A stretch of 11,391 nucleotides of DNA from CAZAGD01 sp049699975 (GCA_049699975.1 JBNAWB010000116.1:1-11391); one strand, 5' to 3'. Shown: positions 1-6,436, numbered from the stretch's first letter. The notes: generated from the sequence alone by a model not told the origin. Numbers and translations are program-made.

Positions 1-12
1 CCCTCCCGCCTG
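1..12. repeat. 12-bp terminal inverted repeat, left copy
   Basis: CCCTCCCGCCTG occurs here, and its exact reverse complement lies at 11374-11385 near the other end of the window. Relative to the promoter it precedes, each copy lies about 50 bases upstream of the -35 box. It could be a distal regulatory element shared by the two operons, or the edge of a dispersed genomic repeat at which the assembled sequence stops. The match is seen directly; the role is not known. Confidence 0.6.
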
Positions 13-37
13 TCTCCTGCTGGTGAGAAAAATTAAA

Positions 38-54
38 ACTGATCGACGGTCAGT
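38..54. promoter_or_regulatory. Palindromic operator upstream of the Liv-type operon (TetR-like site)
   Basis: ACTGATCGACGGTCAGT is an odd-length palindrome with perfect ACTGA/TCAGT outer arms and two imperfect inner pairs around a central base. It ends 11 bases before the -35 box at 66. A nearly identical site lies at 11337-11353 upstream of the TRAP operon. Size, symmetry and position fit a dimeric helix-turn-helix repressor or activator. The GA(C/T)CG..CG(G/A)TC core resembles operators of TetR-family regulators, but that family assignment is an inference and no regulator gene is in the window. Confidence 0.7.
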
Positions 55-65
55 GAATAAAGGTA

Positions 66-95
66 TTGACAAAAGATTTAATTTGGAAATAAATT
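66..95 (+). promoter_or_regulatory. Sigma-70-like promoter of the Liv-type operon
   Basis: A consensus -35 box TTGACA (66-71) is followed after 18 bases by a weaker -10 candidate TAAATT (90-95) in AT-rich DNA. The -35 box is well supported because the same TTGACAAAA follows the shared operator in the opposite promoter at the far end of the window. The -10 assignment is uncertain. Transcription would give a leader of roughly 105 bases before the ATG at 210. Confidence 0.6.
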
Positions 96-145
96 AACGG
101 AGATTATATATAGCTAAAAATCTAAACTTCTTGATAAAGGGGGTG

Positions 146-175
146 ATGAAAGGGAGATTACGGAAATTAAGGTAA
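146..175 (+). other. Possible nine-codon leader ORF in the 5' leader
   Basis: An ATG at 146 opens a short frame, MKGRLRKLR, ending in TAA at 173-175, inside the leader of the Liv-type operon. It is preceded by AAAGGGGGTGAT (136-147), almost perfectly complementary to the 16S rRNA 3' end, although the gap to the ATG is shorter than ideal. The frame has two TTA leucine codons and three arginine codons, two of them (AGA, AGG) rare in many bacteria. It may be a leader peptide, a ribosome standby site, or chance. No attenuator hairpin was recognised behind it. Confidence 0.25.
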
Positions 176-209
176 AAATCAAAAATAAATTTAAGAAAGG
201 AGGGCGTAT

Positions 210-1403
210 ATGAGACGGTTTTCCATGGGAGGATTGATACTTTGTTTTTTAGGATTGCTGGCTTTCTTTTCTCCAGCCGGCGCGGCAGAAAAACCAATTT
301 TGGTTGGTTTTCCAATGTTCCTAACCGGAGGAGGTGCTCTTTTTGGGCAGCCTGCTAAAGTGGGAGCAGAAATGTATGTGGAGGAAGTGAATAAAAAGGG
401 CGGAGTTTTGGGTAGACCGATCAAACTTTTAGTTAGAGATTGTAAAGGGACTCCAGATGAGGCCACCCGAGTGGCCCGTGAACTTATTGCCAAAGAAAAT
501 GTGCAATTTTTGGTGGGAGGATTAACTGCAGCCCAAGGATTAGCTCTTTCCGAGGTGGCTAAGACTGAAAAAATTCTTTATATCGCTCCTATTTCTAAGA
601 CCACAGCTATGACCGAACCTGGCAAGCTCCATCCCTATGTTTTCCGAGCAGCAGCTAACACCAATACTGAAGGACGAAGCGCAGCAGTGTTCATGGCCAA
701 GCACCCCTGGAAAAAGATTTATACCATCGGTCCAGATTATGAATACGGGCAGATGGTGACTAAAGCTTTTGTGGAATGGATTAAAAAAATTAAGCCTGAT
801 GTAGAAATCGTCGGGCAGGGTTGGCCCAAATTGGGCGAAGCTGATTATACGCCTTTTATCACTGCCGCTCTTGCTAAAAAACCAGATGCAGCTTTCTTTT
901 CCTTGTGGGGCGGAGATTTTGTAAACTTCTCCAAGCAGGCTAAGCCTTACGGCTTTTATGAAAAAGTAAAAGTTGTTTCTGCTGGCGAAGCAGGTTCTCC
1001 GGAAACAGCAATTGCCTTAAAAGATGATCTGCCTTTAGGAATTACTACTAATGCCTACGACTTATTCTACTACCCGGACACTCCCGAGCATAAAGCTTAT
1101 GTGGAAAAGTTGAAGGCCTATACTAAACAAGAGTACCCTCCCAGTTGGGCTATCACTGGCTATATCGCTATGCAGTTCTTGGTGGAAGCAATTAAAAAAG
1201 CTAATTCTACCGATACCATGAAGGTGATCAAAGCCTTAGAAGGCCTCACCATTGACACTCCTATCGGTAAGCAGACGATGCGCGCTAAGGATCATCAGGC
1301 CAATAGAGGACAATTCTGGGGCACCACAGCTAAAGTTCCTGAATATCCATTCCCAATTCTGCGGCCCGTAGAATACATCCCGGCGGATAACCTAATGGAC
1401 TAA
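210..1403 (+). CDS. Liv-type ABC transporter periplasmic substrate-binding protein
   Basis: A 397-residue exported binding protein, first gene of a complete Liv-type (branched-chain amino acid family) ABC importer. Residues 1 to about 26 form a signal peptide: MRR, a hydrophobic core, then an SPAGAAEKP cleavage region. The mature protein begins PILVGFPMFLTGGGALFGQ and continues with the two-lobed type 1 periplasmic-binding fold typical of LivK and AmiC relatives, including the AAxVARELI-like helix near 80-95 (here EATRVARELI). Length is usual for the family. The start at 210 is supported by AAAGGAGGG (196-204) five bases upstream. Members of this family bind amino acids, amides, aromatic acids or other small organics, so the ligand cannot be named. 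It should capture solute in the periplasm and deliver it to LivH/LivM. An 85-base gap with a strong hairpin separates it from livH. Confidence 0.93.
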   Translation: MRRFSMGGLILCFLGLLAFFSPAGAAEKPILVGFPMFLTGGGALFGQPAKVGAEMYVEEVNKKGGVLGRPIKLLVRDCKGTPDEATRVARELIAKENVQFLVGGLTAAQGLALSEVAKTEKILYIAPISKTTAMTEPGKLHPYVFRAAANTNTEGRSAAVFMAKHPWKKIYTIGPDYEYGQMVTKAFVEWIKKIKPDVEIVGQGWPKLGEADYTPFITAALAKKPDAAFFSLWGGDFVNFSKQAKPYGFYEKVKVVSAGEAGSPETAIALKDDLPLGITTNAYDLFYYPDTPEHKAYVEKLKAYTKQEYPPSWAITGYIAMQFLVEAIKKANSTDTMKVIKALEGLTIDTPIGKQTMRAKDHQANRGQFWGTTAKVPEYPFPILRPVEYIPADNLMD

Positions 1404-1420
1404 AAGCTCTCTACAAAACA

Positions 1421-1465
1421 GGGCGGATAACTAAAAGCTTATTTCCGCTTTTATGTTATGCGCCC
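1421..1465 (+). promoter_or_regulatory. Intercistronic hairpin between binding protein and livH
   Basis: Left arm GGGCGGATAACTAAAAGC (1421-1438) pairs with GCTTTTATGTTATGCGCCC (1447-1465) around an eight-base loop. The stem has about 17 pairs, with one mismatch and one bulged A. No uninterrupted T-run follows, so it is not a classic strong terminator. In transporter operons such structures after the binding-protein gene commonly protect the upstream mRNA 3' end or partly stop transcription, giving more binding protein than permease. That role here is inferred from position. The left arm also partly copies the end of the preceding gene (1382-1408). Confidence 0.75.
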
Positions 1466-1488
1466 TAAGTTTGATTAATTAAGGTTAA

Positions 1489-2382
1489 ATGGTCATGCCT
1501 GATCCCTCTTTCCTCTTAATTCAGAGTTTGAGTGGCTTAACTTATGCTATGTTTCTTTTTCTTATTGCCTCGGGCCTTTCCCTTATATTTGGCATCCTGC
1601 GCGTGTTGAACTTTGCCCACGGCTCCTTTTACATGTTAGGAGCTTATTTAACTTACCAATTCGTTTCTTATTTTATAAATAATCCAGCGGGCTTTTGGAT
1701 AGCCGTTCTATTTTCTTCCATAGCTATTGCTCTCTTGGGAGGTGTAATTGAAAGGTTATTTTTGAGCCGCTTGTATATTCGCGAAGAATTGAATCAACTT
1801 TTATTTACTTATGCTTTGGTTCTTATTTTTGGTGATTTAGCAAAAATCGTCTGGGGCACTGGTCAACTTTCTATCCCGCGTCCAGAAATTCTTAAAGGGG
1901 CTATAAAAATAATGGATCAATACTTCCCTGAATATAATATTTTTATTATTTGTTTGGGTTTCGGCATCGCCATTTTCTTTTGGCTAATTTTAAATCGCAC
2001 AAGATGGGGAAGAATTATCAGAGCCGCAGCTCTTGATCGAGAAATGCTTAATGCTTTAGGAGTTAATGTCACCAAATTATTTACCGTAGTGTTTATAATC
2101 GGGTCATGGCTGGCGGGCTTGGGTGGGGCCTTAGTGGCCCCTATTGCGGCTATTGTCCCGGGGATGGATGTGGAAATAATAATAAATGTCTTTATTGTCG
2201 TAGTCATCGGCGGCCTGGGAAGTTTTTGGGGTACCCTATTAGGAGCCCTGGTCTTGGGGCAAGTAATCTCCTTTGGGATTTTAATTCTTCCCCGCTTGGC
2301 CATCGTCTTTATTTATATCCTTATGACCATTGTATTGATTACCCGGCCCTGGGGCCTTTTGGGGAAACCACTAACCCGCTAA
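1489..2382 (+). CDS. livH: Liv-type ABC transporter inner-membrane permease LivH
   Basis: A 297-residue, highly hydrophobic permease, one of the two membrane subunits that form the translocation path with LivM. It carries the LivH hallmark VLNFAHGSFYMLGAY at residues 39-53. A cytoplasmic coupling loop at about 170-195 (NRTRWGRIIRAAALDREMLN) should contact the ATPases. The GGLGSFWGTLLGAL segment near the C-terminus is also typical of the family. About eight membrane spans can be seen, and the length is normal. ATG 1489 has AAGG four bases upstream; ATG 1495 in the same frame has a longer gap and is an alternative start. The gene ends two bases before the livM start, so the two are translationally close. 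It belongs to the Pfam BPD_transp_2 family by motif; the substrate is not determinable. Confidence 0.94.
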   Translation: MVMPDPSFLLIQSLSGLTYAMFLFLIASGLSLIFGILRVLNFAHGSFYMLGAYLTYQFVSYFINNPAGFWIAVLFSSIAIALLGGVIERLFLSRLYIREELNQLLFTYALVLIFGDLAKIVWGTGQLSIPRPEILKGAIKIMDQYFPEYNIFIICLGFGIAIFFWLILNRTRWGRIIRAAALDREMLNALGVNVTKLFTVVFIIGSWLAGLGGALVAPIAAIVPGMDVEIIINVFIVVVIGGLGSFWGTLLGALVLGQVISFGILILPRLAIVFIYILMTIVLITRPWGLLGKPLTR

Positions 2383-2384
2383 CT

Positions 2385-3308
2385 ATGCTTAAAAGAGAAA
2401 AATTCATAATTATTTTGACCGCTCTATTAGCTTTACTTCCCCTTTCACAATCACGTTTTTATATATTTTTAGGTACAGATATATTAATCATGGGGCTTTT
2501 GGCCATGAGCCTAAATTTACTATTGGGCTACACTGGCTTGGTTTCTTTTGGGCACGCAGCTTATTTTGGAATAGGCGCTTATACTTGCGCCTTGCTCATG
2601 AAAAAGGCAGGAATTGTTTTCCCTTTAGCCTTTATGGGCGCTATGGTGGCCGGGGTTTTGGGGGCGCTAATTATTGGCTTTTTCTGTGTGCGCTTAACTA
2701 AAATCTATTTTGCCATGCTTACTTTAGCATTTTCGCAGATTGTCTGGGCCATTGTCTTTAAATGGAACTCTTTAACCGGAGGTGATACAGGTCTCATTGG
2801 CATTGATTTTCCTGCTTACTTGGATTCCTCGGTTCGTTTCTATTATTTCACTTTGGTGGTCGTAGCAGTCTCATTATGCCTCTTGCAGCGCATAGTCAAT
2901 TCTCCTTTTGGGAGAATCCTGACTACCATAAGGGAAAATCCAGAACGTACAGAATTCATTGGGGTCAATGTAAAACTTTTTCAGCTCATTGCTTTCATGA
3001 TCTCTGGCTTATTTGCGGCTATCTCTGGGGCTCTTTTTGGCATTTTCAATCACAGTCTTTTCCCCGACCTACTTTACTGGCCGCAATCTGCCGAAGTGCT
3101 TATTATGTCTCTCTTAGGCGGAATTTATAGCTTCTTTGGCCCTTTAGTGGGGGCAGCCATCATTCTGTATATGCGGATGTTAGTTACTTCTTACACACAA
3201 TATTGGCCTTTTATTATGGGCACAATTTTGGCTTTCCTTTTGTTTTTCTTCCCCGGTGGTATAGTGGGCTTCTTAAGAGAAAAAAGGGTATTTAAATGGC
3301 CGAAATGA
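2385..3308 (+). CDS. livM: Liv-type ABC transporter inner-membrane permease LivM
   Basis: A 307-residue membrane permease, the partner of LivH. It starts MLKREKFIIILTALL at 2385, two bases after the livH stop. The open frame extends further upstream to 2106, but that part lies inside livH and reads as non-hydrophobic shadow, so it was excluded. The LivM signature GYTGLVSFGHAAYFGIGAY lies at about 46-64. The cytoplasmic coupling loop FGRILTTIRENPERTEFIGV lies at about 174-193, followed by FAAISGALFG and a C-terminal SLLGGIYSFFGPLVGA segment typical of the family. Several further hydrophobic spans are visible. Length is at the short end of the normal range. Its last 13 bases overlap livG. Confidence 0.93.
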   Translation: MLKREKFIIILTALLALLPLSQSRFYIFLGTDILIMGLLAMSLNLLLGYTGLVSFGHAAYFGIGAYTCALLMKKAGIVFPLAFMGAMVAGVLGALIIGFFCVRLTKIYFAMLTLAFSQIVWAIVFKWNSLTGGDTGLIGIDFPAYLDSSVRFYYFTLVVVAVSLCLLQRIVNSPFGRILTTIRENPERTEFIGVNVKLFQLIAFMISGLFAAISGALFGIFNHSLFPDLLYWPQSAEVLIMSLLGGIYSFFGPLVGAAIILYMRMLVTSYTQYWPFIMGTILAFLLFFFPGGIVGFLREKRVFKWPK

Positions 3309-4045
3309 TTTTAACTGTGGAAAACATCAAGAAATCTTTTGATGGGTTCGTGGCCGTAAACGGAGTGAGTCTTTCTGTTAAAAAGGGAGAAATTTGCTCG
3401 ATCATCGGACCTAATGGAGCTGGGAAAACTACTCTTTTTAATTTGATAACTGGGCATATAACAGCGGATAGCGGGCGAGTAACTTTTAAAGGCCTAGATA
3501 TTTCTAATATGCCTCCCCATAAAATTTGCCGTTTAGGAATGGGCCGCTCCTTTCAACACACGAATATTTTCCCGCGGCTAACGGTCTTTCAAAATATCCA
3601 AGCTGCTCTCGTTGCGCACCGGGGTATGGGTTTGAATTTTTTTAAAATAGTTGATCCTCTTTTCCGCCAAGAGACCGCGGAAATTTTAGAGCGCGTAGGG
3701 CTAAAAGAATTTGGCGAGACTGTAAGTGGCTCACTATCCTATGGTTACCAAAAGCAGCTCGAATTGGGAATTGCCTTAGCCAGTAACCCAGAATTGCTCC
3801 TTCTTGATGAGCCTACAGCAGGGATGTCTGCCCAAGAGACGCGGCAGACGATAGCTTTGATCGAAAAGATAAGTCGCGAAAAAGGATTAACCTTACTCTT
3901 TACCGAACATGATATGGAAGTTGTTTTTTCCATCGCCGAAAGAATCTTAGTCCTCCATCAAGGGAAACTCATTGCCGAAGGAACTCCAGAGGAAGTTAAG
4001 CAAAATAAAGAAGTGCAGAAGGTTTACTTGGGAGAAGGAAGATGA
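3296..4045 (+). CDS. livG: Liv-type ABC transporter ATP-binding protein LivG
   Basis: A 249-residue ATPase that powers the importer on the cytoplasmic side together with LivF. Motifs are in the expected order: Walker A GPNGAGKTT (38-46), Q-loop SFQHTNIF (Q87), ABC signature LSYGYQKQ (147-154), Walker B LLLLDEP (167-173) and switch histidine in TEHDMEVVF (H205). LSYG in place of LSGG is common in LivG. The C-terminal region with HQGKLIAEGTPEEV is family-typical. The start at 3296 has AGGG (3285-3288) seven bases upstream. A second in-frame ATG at 3305 would make an ATGA overlap with the livM stop and is a real alternative, shortening the protein by three residues. The stop overlaps the livF start by four bases. 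Confidence 0.95.
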   Translation: MAEMILTVENIKKSFDGFVAVNGVSLSVKKGEICSIIGPNGAGKTTLFNLITGHITADSGRVTFKGLDISNMPPHKICRLGMGRSFQHTNIFPRLTVFQNIQAALVAHRGMGLNFFKIVDPLFRQETAEILERVGLKEFGETVSGSLSYGYQKQLELGIALASNPELLLLDEPTAGMSAQETRQTIALIEKISREKGLTLLFTEHDMEVVFSIAERILVLHQGKLIAEGTPEEVKQNKEVQKVYLGEGR

Positions 4046-4746
4046 GTTTGCAAGTGGAAAATATATACACTTCCTATGGGCTAAGCCAAGTTTTGTTCGG
4101 AGTTTCTCTCCAAGTAAAGGAAGGGGAAGTAGTTTCTCTTTTAGGAAGAAATGGAGTAGGGAAGACCACCACACTCCGTTCCATCATGGGCTTAACTCCT
4201 CCTAACTCTGGTTCCATTTTATGGAAGGGAAAAGAATTAATTGGCAAACAGCCGTACCAAATTGCTAATTTAGGAATTGGCTTTGTTCCCGAAGACAGAA
4301 GAATTTTTTCCGATTTGACGGTTTGGGAAAACCTGGATGTAGCTGTAAAAGCTGCCAGTGCCAAAGGGCCTCGGTGGACCATCGCCAGGGTATTCGAACT
4401 GTTTCCCGCCTTAGAACCTATCAAAAATCGGCGGGGTGGATTTTTGAGCGGGGGAGAGCAGCAGATGCTGACCATTGCCCGCACCCTGATGGGCAACCCC
4501 GAGCTGCTTTTATTAGATGAGCCTTCCGAAGGCTTAGCCCCCATCGTGGTGCAACAACTTGGGGAACAGATAAAAAAATTGCGTGCAGAAGGAATGACCA
4601 TTCTCCTTTCGGAGCAAAATGCTAAATTTTCTTTGCAGCTTAGTAATCGCTTTTACATTTTGGAAAAGGGCGCTATTCGTTATCAAGGGACAAGTGAAGA
4701 ATTCTGGAAGAATGAAGAAATCTTTAAATCTTATTTGGCTATCTGA
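4042..4746 (+). CDS. livF: Liv-type ABC transporter ATP-binding protein LivF
   Basis: A 234-residue ATPase, second nucleotide-binding subunit of the importer. It shows Walker A GRNGVGKTT (35-43), the LivF-specific VPEDRRIF stretch (82-89), signature LSGGEQQM (135-142), Walker B LLLLDEP (155-161) followed by SEGLAP, and the LSEQN stretch (189-193). LivF-type proteins have glutamine or glutamate chemistry at this last position where LivG keeps the switch histidine. The start overlaps the livG stop as ATGA, indicating translational coupling. Length is normal. A 47-base gap separates it from the EthD-like gene, which has its own strong ribosome-binding site. The five genes from 210 to 4746 make a complete importer. 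Confidence 0.95.
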   Translation: MSLQVENIYTSYGLSQVLFGVSLQVKEGEVVSLLGRNGVGKTTTLRSIMGLTPPNSGSILWKGKELIGKQPYQIANLGIGFVPEDRRIFSDLTVWENLDVAVKAASAKGPRWTIARVFELFPALEPIKNRRGGFLSGGEQQMLTIARTLMGNPELLLLDEPSEGLAPIVVQQLGEQIKKLRAEGMTILLSEQNAKFSLQLSNRFYILEKGAIRYQGTSEEFWKNEEIFKSYLAI

Positions 4747-4793
4747 AAAGGGAAATTTCTTTAATCCCTAAAAAATTGGCGAGGAGGTGCGTT

Positions 4794-5162
4794 ATGGTTA
4801 AGTTAGTCGCTATGTTTAATCTTCCCCCGGGAACAGATGAAGCAGAATTTGAGAAATATTTTATTAGGAAGCATGCCCGGGAGGCGGCCAAAATTCCAGG
4901 CTTACGCCGGTATTTAATCGGAAAAGTTGTGGGGTCACCTGCAGGAACCCCTGCTTGGTATCGAGTGAATGAACTTTGGTTTGATAGTGTTAAAGCTGCT
5001 CTAAAAGCCTTTAATTCTCCAGAAGCAGTGGCGGCTACCAATGATCTCATGCCCCGCGTCAAAGATTTTACTCCCGTGTTTGTTAAAGACGTAGAGATAA
5101 AAATCCCCGCCCCTCCTAAAAAAACCAAATCTTCTAAGGGCAAAGGAGGGAAGAGAAAATGA
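4794..5162 (+). CDS. EthD-like dimeric ferredoxin-fold small protein
   Basis: A 122-residue soluble protein resembling the EthD family of the dimeric alpha+beta barrel superfamily. It opens VKLVAMFNLPPGTDEAEFEKYF, followed by KHAREAAKIPGLRRYLIGKVVG, the usual strand-helix-strand pattern, and then WYRVNELWFDSVKAALKAFNSPE. Family members are often encoded beside aromatic or ether degradation and transport genes; few have proven activity. The ATG at 4794 is chosen because GAGGAGG (4781-4787) lies six bases upstream; the frame can be extended to a TTG at 4776, but that would place the ribosome-binding site inside the gene. The tail from about residue 105 is lysine- and glycine-rich (PPKKTKSSKGKGGKRK), and its codons include the ribosome-binding site of the next gene. 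The stop overlaps that gene by ATGA. The family call is by pattern, and function is unknown. Confidence 0.8.
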   Translation: MVKLVAMFNLPPGTDEAEFEKYFIRKHAREAAKIPGLRRYLIGKVVGSPAGTPAWYRVNELWFDSVKAALKAFNSPEAVAATNDLMPRVKDFTPVFVKDVEIKIPAPPKKTKSSKGKGGKRK

Positions 5163-5896
5163 CTAAGACCCGGATAACCTGGCTGGGCCATGCTTCTATT
5201 AAAATAGAGACTAAAGGAAAGACTATTTTTCTCGATCCTTGGCTAGATGAGAATCCAGTATGTTCTCTTAAAGTAAAACAGGTCAAAAAAGCTGATGCTG
5301 TCTGCGTTACCCATGGCCATATCGATCACATTGGTGATTCTTTAGCCATCGTAAAGGCAACTGGAGCACCCTTGATCTGTACTCCGGAAATAGGAATGTA
5401 TGCCGAAAAATTTGGGGGGATTAAATATGATGAGGGTTCTATTCCCCTAAATATTGGGGGAAGCTGGGAGACTGCGGATTTTACAATTACTATGGTCAAT
5501 GCGGCCCATACTTCCGATATCATGGGTGAAGATTATAAAAAAGAAGGTATACTCACTCCCGGCTCAGGCTCGGTGGGGTATGTGCTATCAATCCCCGAAG
5601 GACCAGCAATATATTATGGGGGAGACACAGGGGTATTTGCAGATATGGCAATTATTCGAGATCTTTATAGCCCCAACATAGTGGTGCTTCCCGTGGGAGG
5701 AAAGTATAATATGGGACATCGGGAGGCAGGGTACGCAGCTTCTCTTTTACATCCAGAGTATTTCTTGCCCATCCACTTTGGCACCTTCCCCAACCAGCAG
5801 CTTAAAATAGAAAAGCTCATGGAGGAGATAAAATTAAGGGCTCCGCGTGTTAAAGTAGTTTCCTGGAAGCCTGGAGATTTTTTTGATTATAAATAA
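5159..5896 (+). CDS. Metal-dependent hydrolase, metallo-beta-lactamase fold (UPF0173/YtkL-like)
   Basis: A 245-residue hydrolase with the metallo-beta-lactamase fold. The metal-binding motif THGHIDHIGD gives H52, H54, D56 and H57. Further likely ligands are H117 (NAAHTSD), D156 (YYGGDTGVF) and H206 (FLPIHFGTF). The opening ITWLGHASIKIETKGKTIFLDPW is typical of the UPF0173/UlaG-like branch, whose members usually bind two metal ions; the physiological substrate of UPF0173 proteins is not established. Length is slightly above the common 225-230 residues. The start is set by the ATGA overlap with the EthD-like gene and by AGGAGGG (5144-5150) eight bases upstream. No signal peptide is seen, so it is cytoplasmic. 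As last gene of the Liv-type operon, it might hydrolyse an imported ester, lactone or similar bond; that is inference. Confidence 0.88.
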   Translation: MTKTRITWLGHASIKIETKGKTIFLDPWLDENPVCSLKVKQVKKADAVCVTHGHIDHIGDSLAIVKATGAPLICTPEIGMYAEKFGGIKYDEGSIPLNIGGSWETADFTITMVNAAHTSDIMGEDYKKEGILTPGSGSVGYVLSIPEGPAIYYGGDTGVFADMAIIRDLYSPNIVVLPVGGKYNMGHREAGYAASLLHPEYFLPIHFGTFPNQQLKIEKLMEEIKLRAPRVKVVSWKPGDFFDYK

Positions 5897-5903
5897 AAGA
5901 ATA

Positions 5904-5960
5904 GGGGAGAGAATTTTATCTCCCCTTTCCCCTCTTTTTAAAGAGAGGAAAGGGGCTTTT
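5904..5960. terminator. Probable bidirectional terminator between converging genes
   Basis: Two hairpins share the CCCC at 5922-5925 and cannot form together. The first is GGGGAGA (5904-5910) with TCTCCCC (5919-5925). Read on the minus strand it is followed by TATTCTTTTATTT, so it could end the HesB/IscA-like transcript. The second is a 15-base stem, 5922-5936 with 5941-5955 (one mismatch). It is followed by CTTTTTC on the plus strand and should end the Liv-type operon. Confidence 0.8.
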
Positions 5961-5989
5961 TCGCCAATTAATCCTTTGGCATTTAGCTA

Positions 5990-6304
5990 TTAGCAGCTAC
6001 AGGATCCGCATCCTTGGCCTAAATTACCTGTATTGGCGGTGATTTGATAACCTGAACCTCGAGGGGTTTCTACGTAATCTACGGAAATGGGTTTTACTTG
6101 CTCGTAAAGCTCCTTATTTATGGTGTAAGTAATACCTCCCTGCTTAAAAACCTCATCACCTTCCTGCGGCTCATCCAGAGCCAGGCCCAAGGAGGGCCCG
6201 GATCAGCCTATCTGCGTTAAAGTAATCCTAATGGTTGGGATTTCTTCCCGATCCTTGAAATATTCTTTGATTTTTTCTGTGGCTCTTTCCGAAACTTGGA
6301 ACAT
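5990..6304 (-). CDS. HesB/IscA-like iron-sulphur protein, probable selenoprotein (UGA = Sec34)
   Basis: A 104-residue protein of the HesB/IscA (A-type iron-sulphur carrier) family, read only if TGA at 6203-6205 is decoded as selenocysteine. The frame starts MFQVSERATEKIKEYF at 6304 with AGGGAG about six bases upstream. It runs 33 codons to the TGA, then continues SGPSLGLALDEPQEG to a TAA at 5990. Conventional family members have cysteine in the equivalent CSG position, the first of three conserved ligands; the other two lie in the C-terminal cysteine cluster GCGSCSC (C99, C102, C104). The frame is intact on both sides, and a SECIS-like hairpin follows the TGA. HesB-like selenoproteins are a known bacterial family. 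A-type proteins carry Fe-S clusters or iron to apoproteins; the role of this variant, perhaps redox, is unknown. It stands alone, convergent with the Liv-type operon. A nonsense mutation is the main alternative. Confidence 0.85.
6159..6192 (-). promoter_or_regulatory. Bacterial SECIS-like hairpin downstream of the UGA codon
   Basis: Numbering from the base after UGA, mRNA positions 21-25 (GGCUC) pair with 31-35 (GAGCC) around the loop UGGAU. The stem continues outward with CCU/AGG (18-20 with 38-40) and CCUU/AAGG (11-14 with 41-44) past small internal loops. The loop begins 26 bases after UGA and has G as its second base. Known bacterial SECIS elements have a short stem, an apical loop about 16-37 bases from UGA and a G in the first two loop positions, so this fits. 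Recognition would need SelB, which is not encoded in the window. Confidence 0.7.
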
Positions 6305-6390
6305 AAACGCTCCCTTCTTTTTTATTTTATTTAATATAATTTACCACGTTTTCAGGAATAATGAAACAAATAATTGGGTAATCCATCATT

Positions 6391-6436
6391 GAAGGGTGGG
6401 GTTACCAGGGGATTTTTTAATGACCCCTCACCCTTC
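6391..6436. repeat. Imperfect inverted repeat / hairpin
   Basis: GAAGGGTGGGGT (6391-6402) pairs with ACCCCTCACCCTTC (6423-6436), eight pairs then five more beyond one bulged base. The loop contains a T-run. On neither strand is it placed directly after a stop codon, so a terminator role is doubtful. Confidence 0.55.

Noticed and set aside
1421..1465. Classic intrinsic terminator after the Liv-type binding-protein gene
   Set aside because: The stem is strong, but the bases after it (TAAGTTTGATTAATT) form no continuous T-run, and livH depends on read-through from the same promoter.
2106..2384. Upstream extension of LivM to the first ATG of the open frame at 2106
   Set aside because: The extra 93 residues lie within livH in another frame, look nothing like a permease N-terminus, and ATG 2385 directly follows the livH stop.
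4074..4601. 175-codon minus-strand frame opposite livF (and similar frames opposite livH and the TRAP permease)
   Set aside because: Antisense shadows of strong, motif-complete genes; their proteins are serine- and proline-rich without recognisable domains.
4776..4793. TTG start at 4776 for the EthD-like protein
   Set aside because: It would put the GAGGAGG ribosome-binding site inside the gene; ATG 4794 is ideally spaced from it.
5990..6190. A 66-residue gene starting at a TTG (6190-6188), with the upstream TGA as a true stop
   Set aside because: The frame upstream of the TGA continues 33 codons to an ATG with a good ribosome-binding site and family-like sequence, and the fragment lacks the N-terminal half of the HesB/IscA fold. 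Selenocysteine read-through explains everything better.
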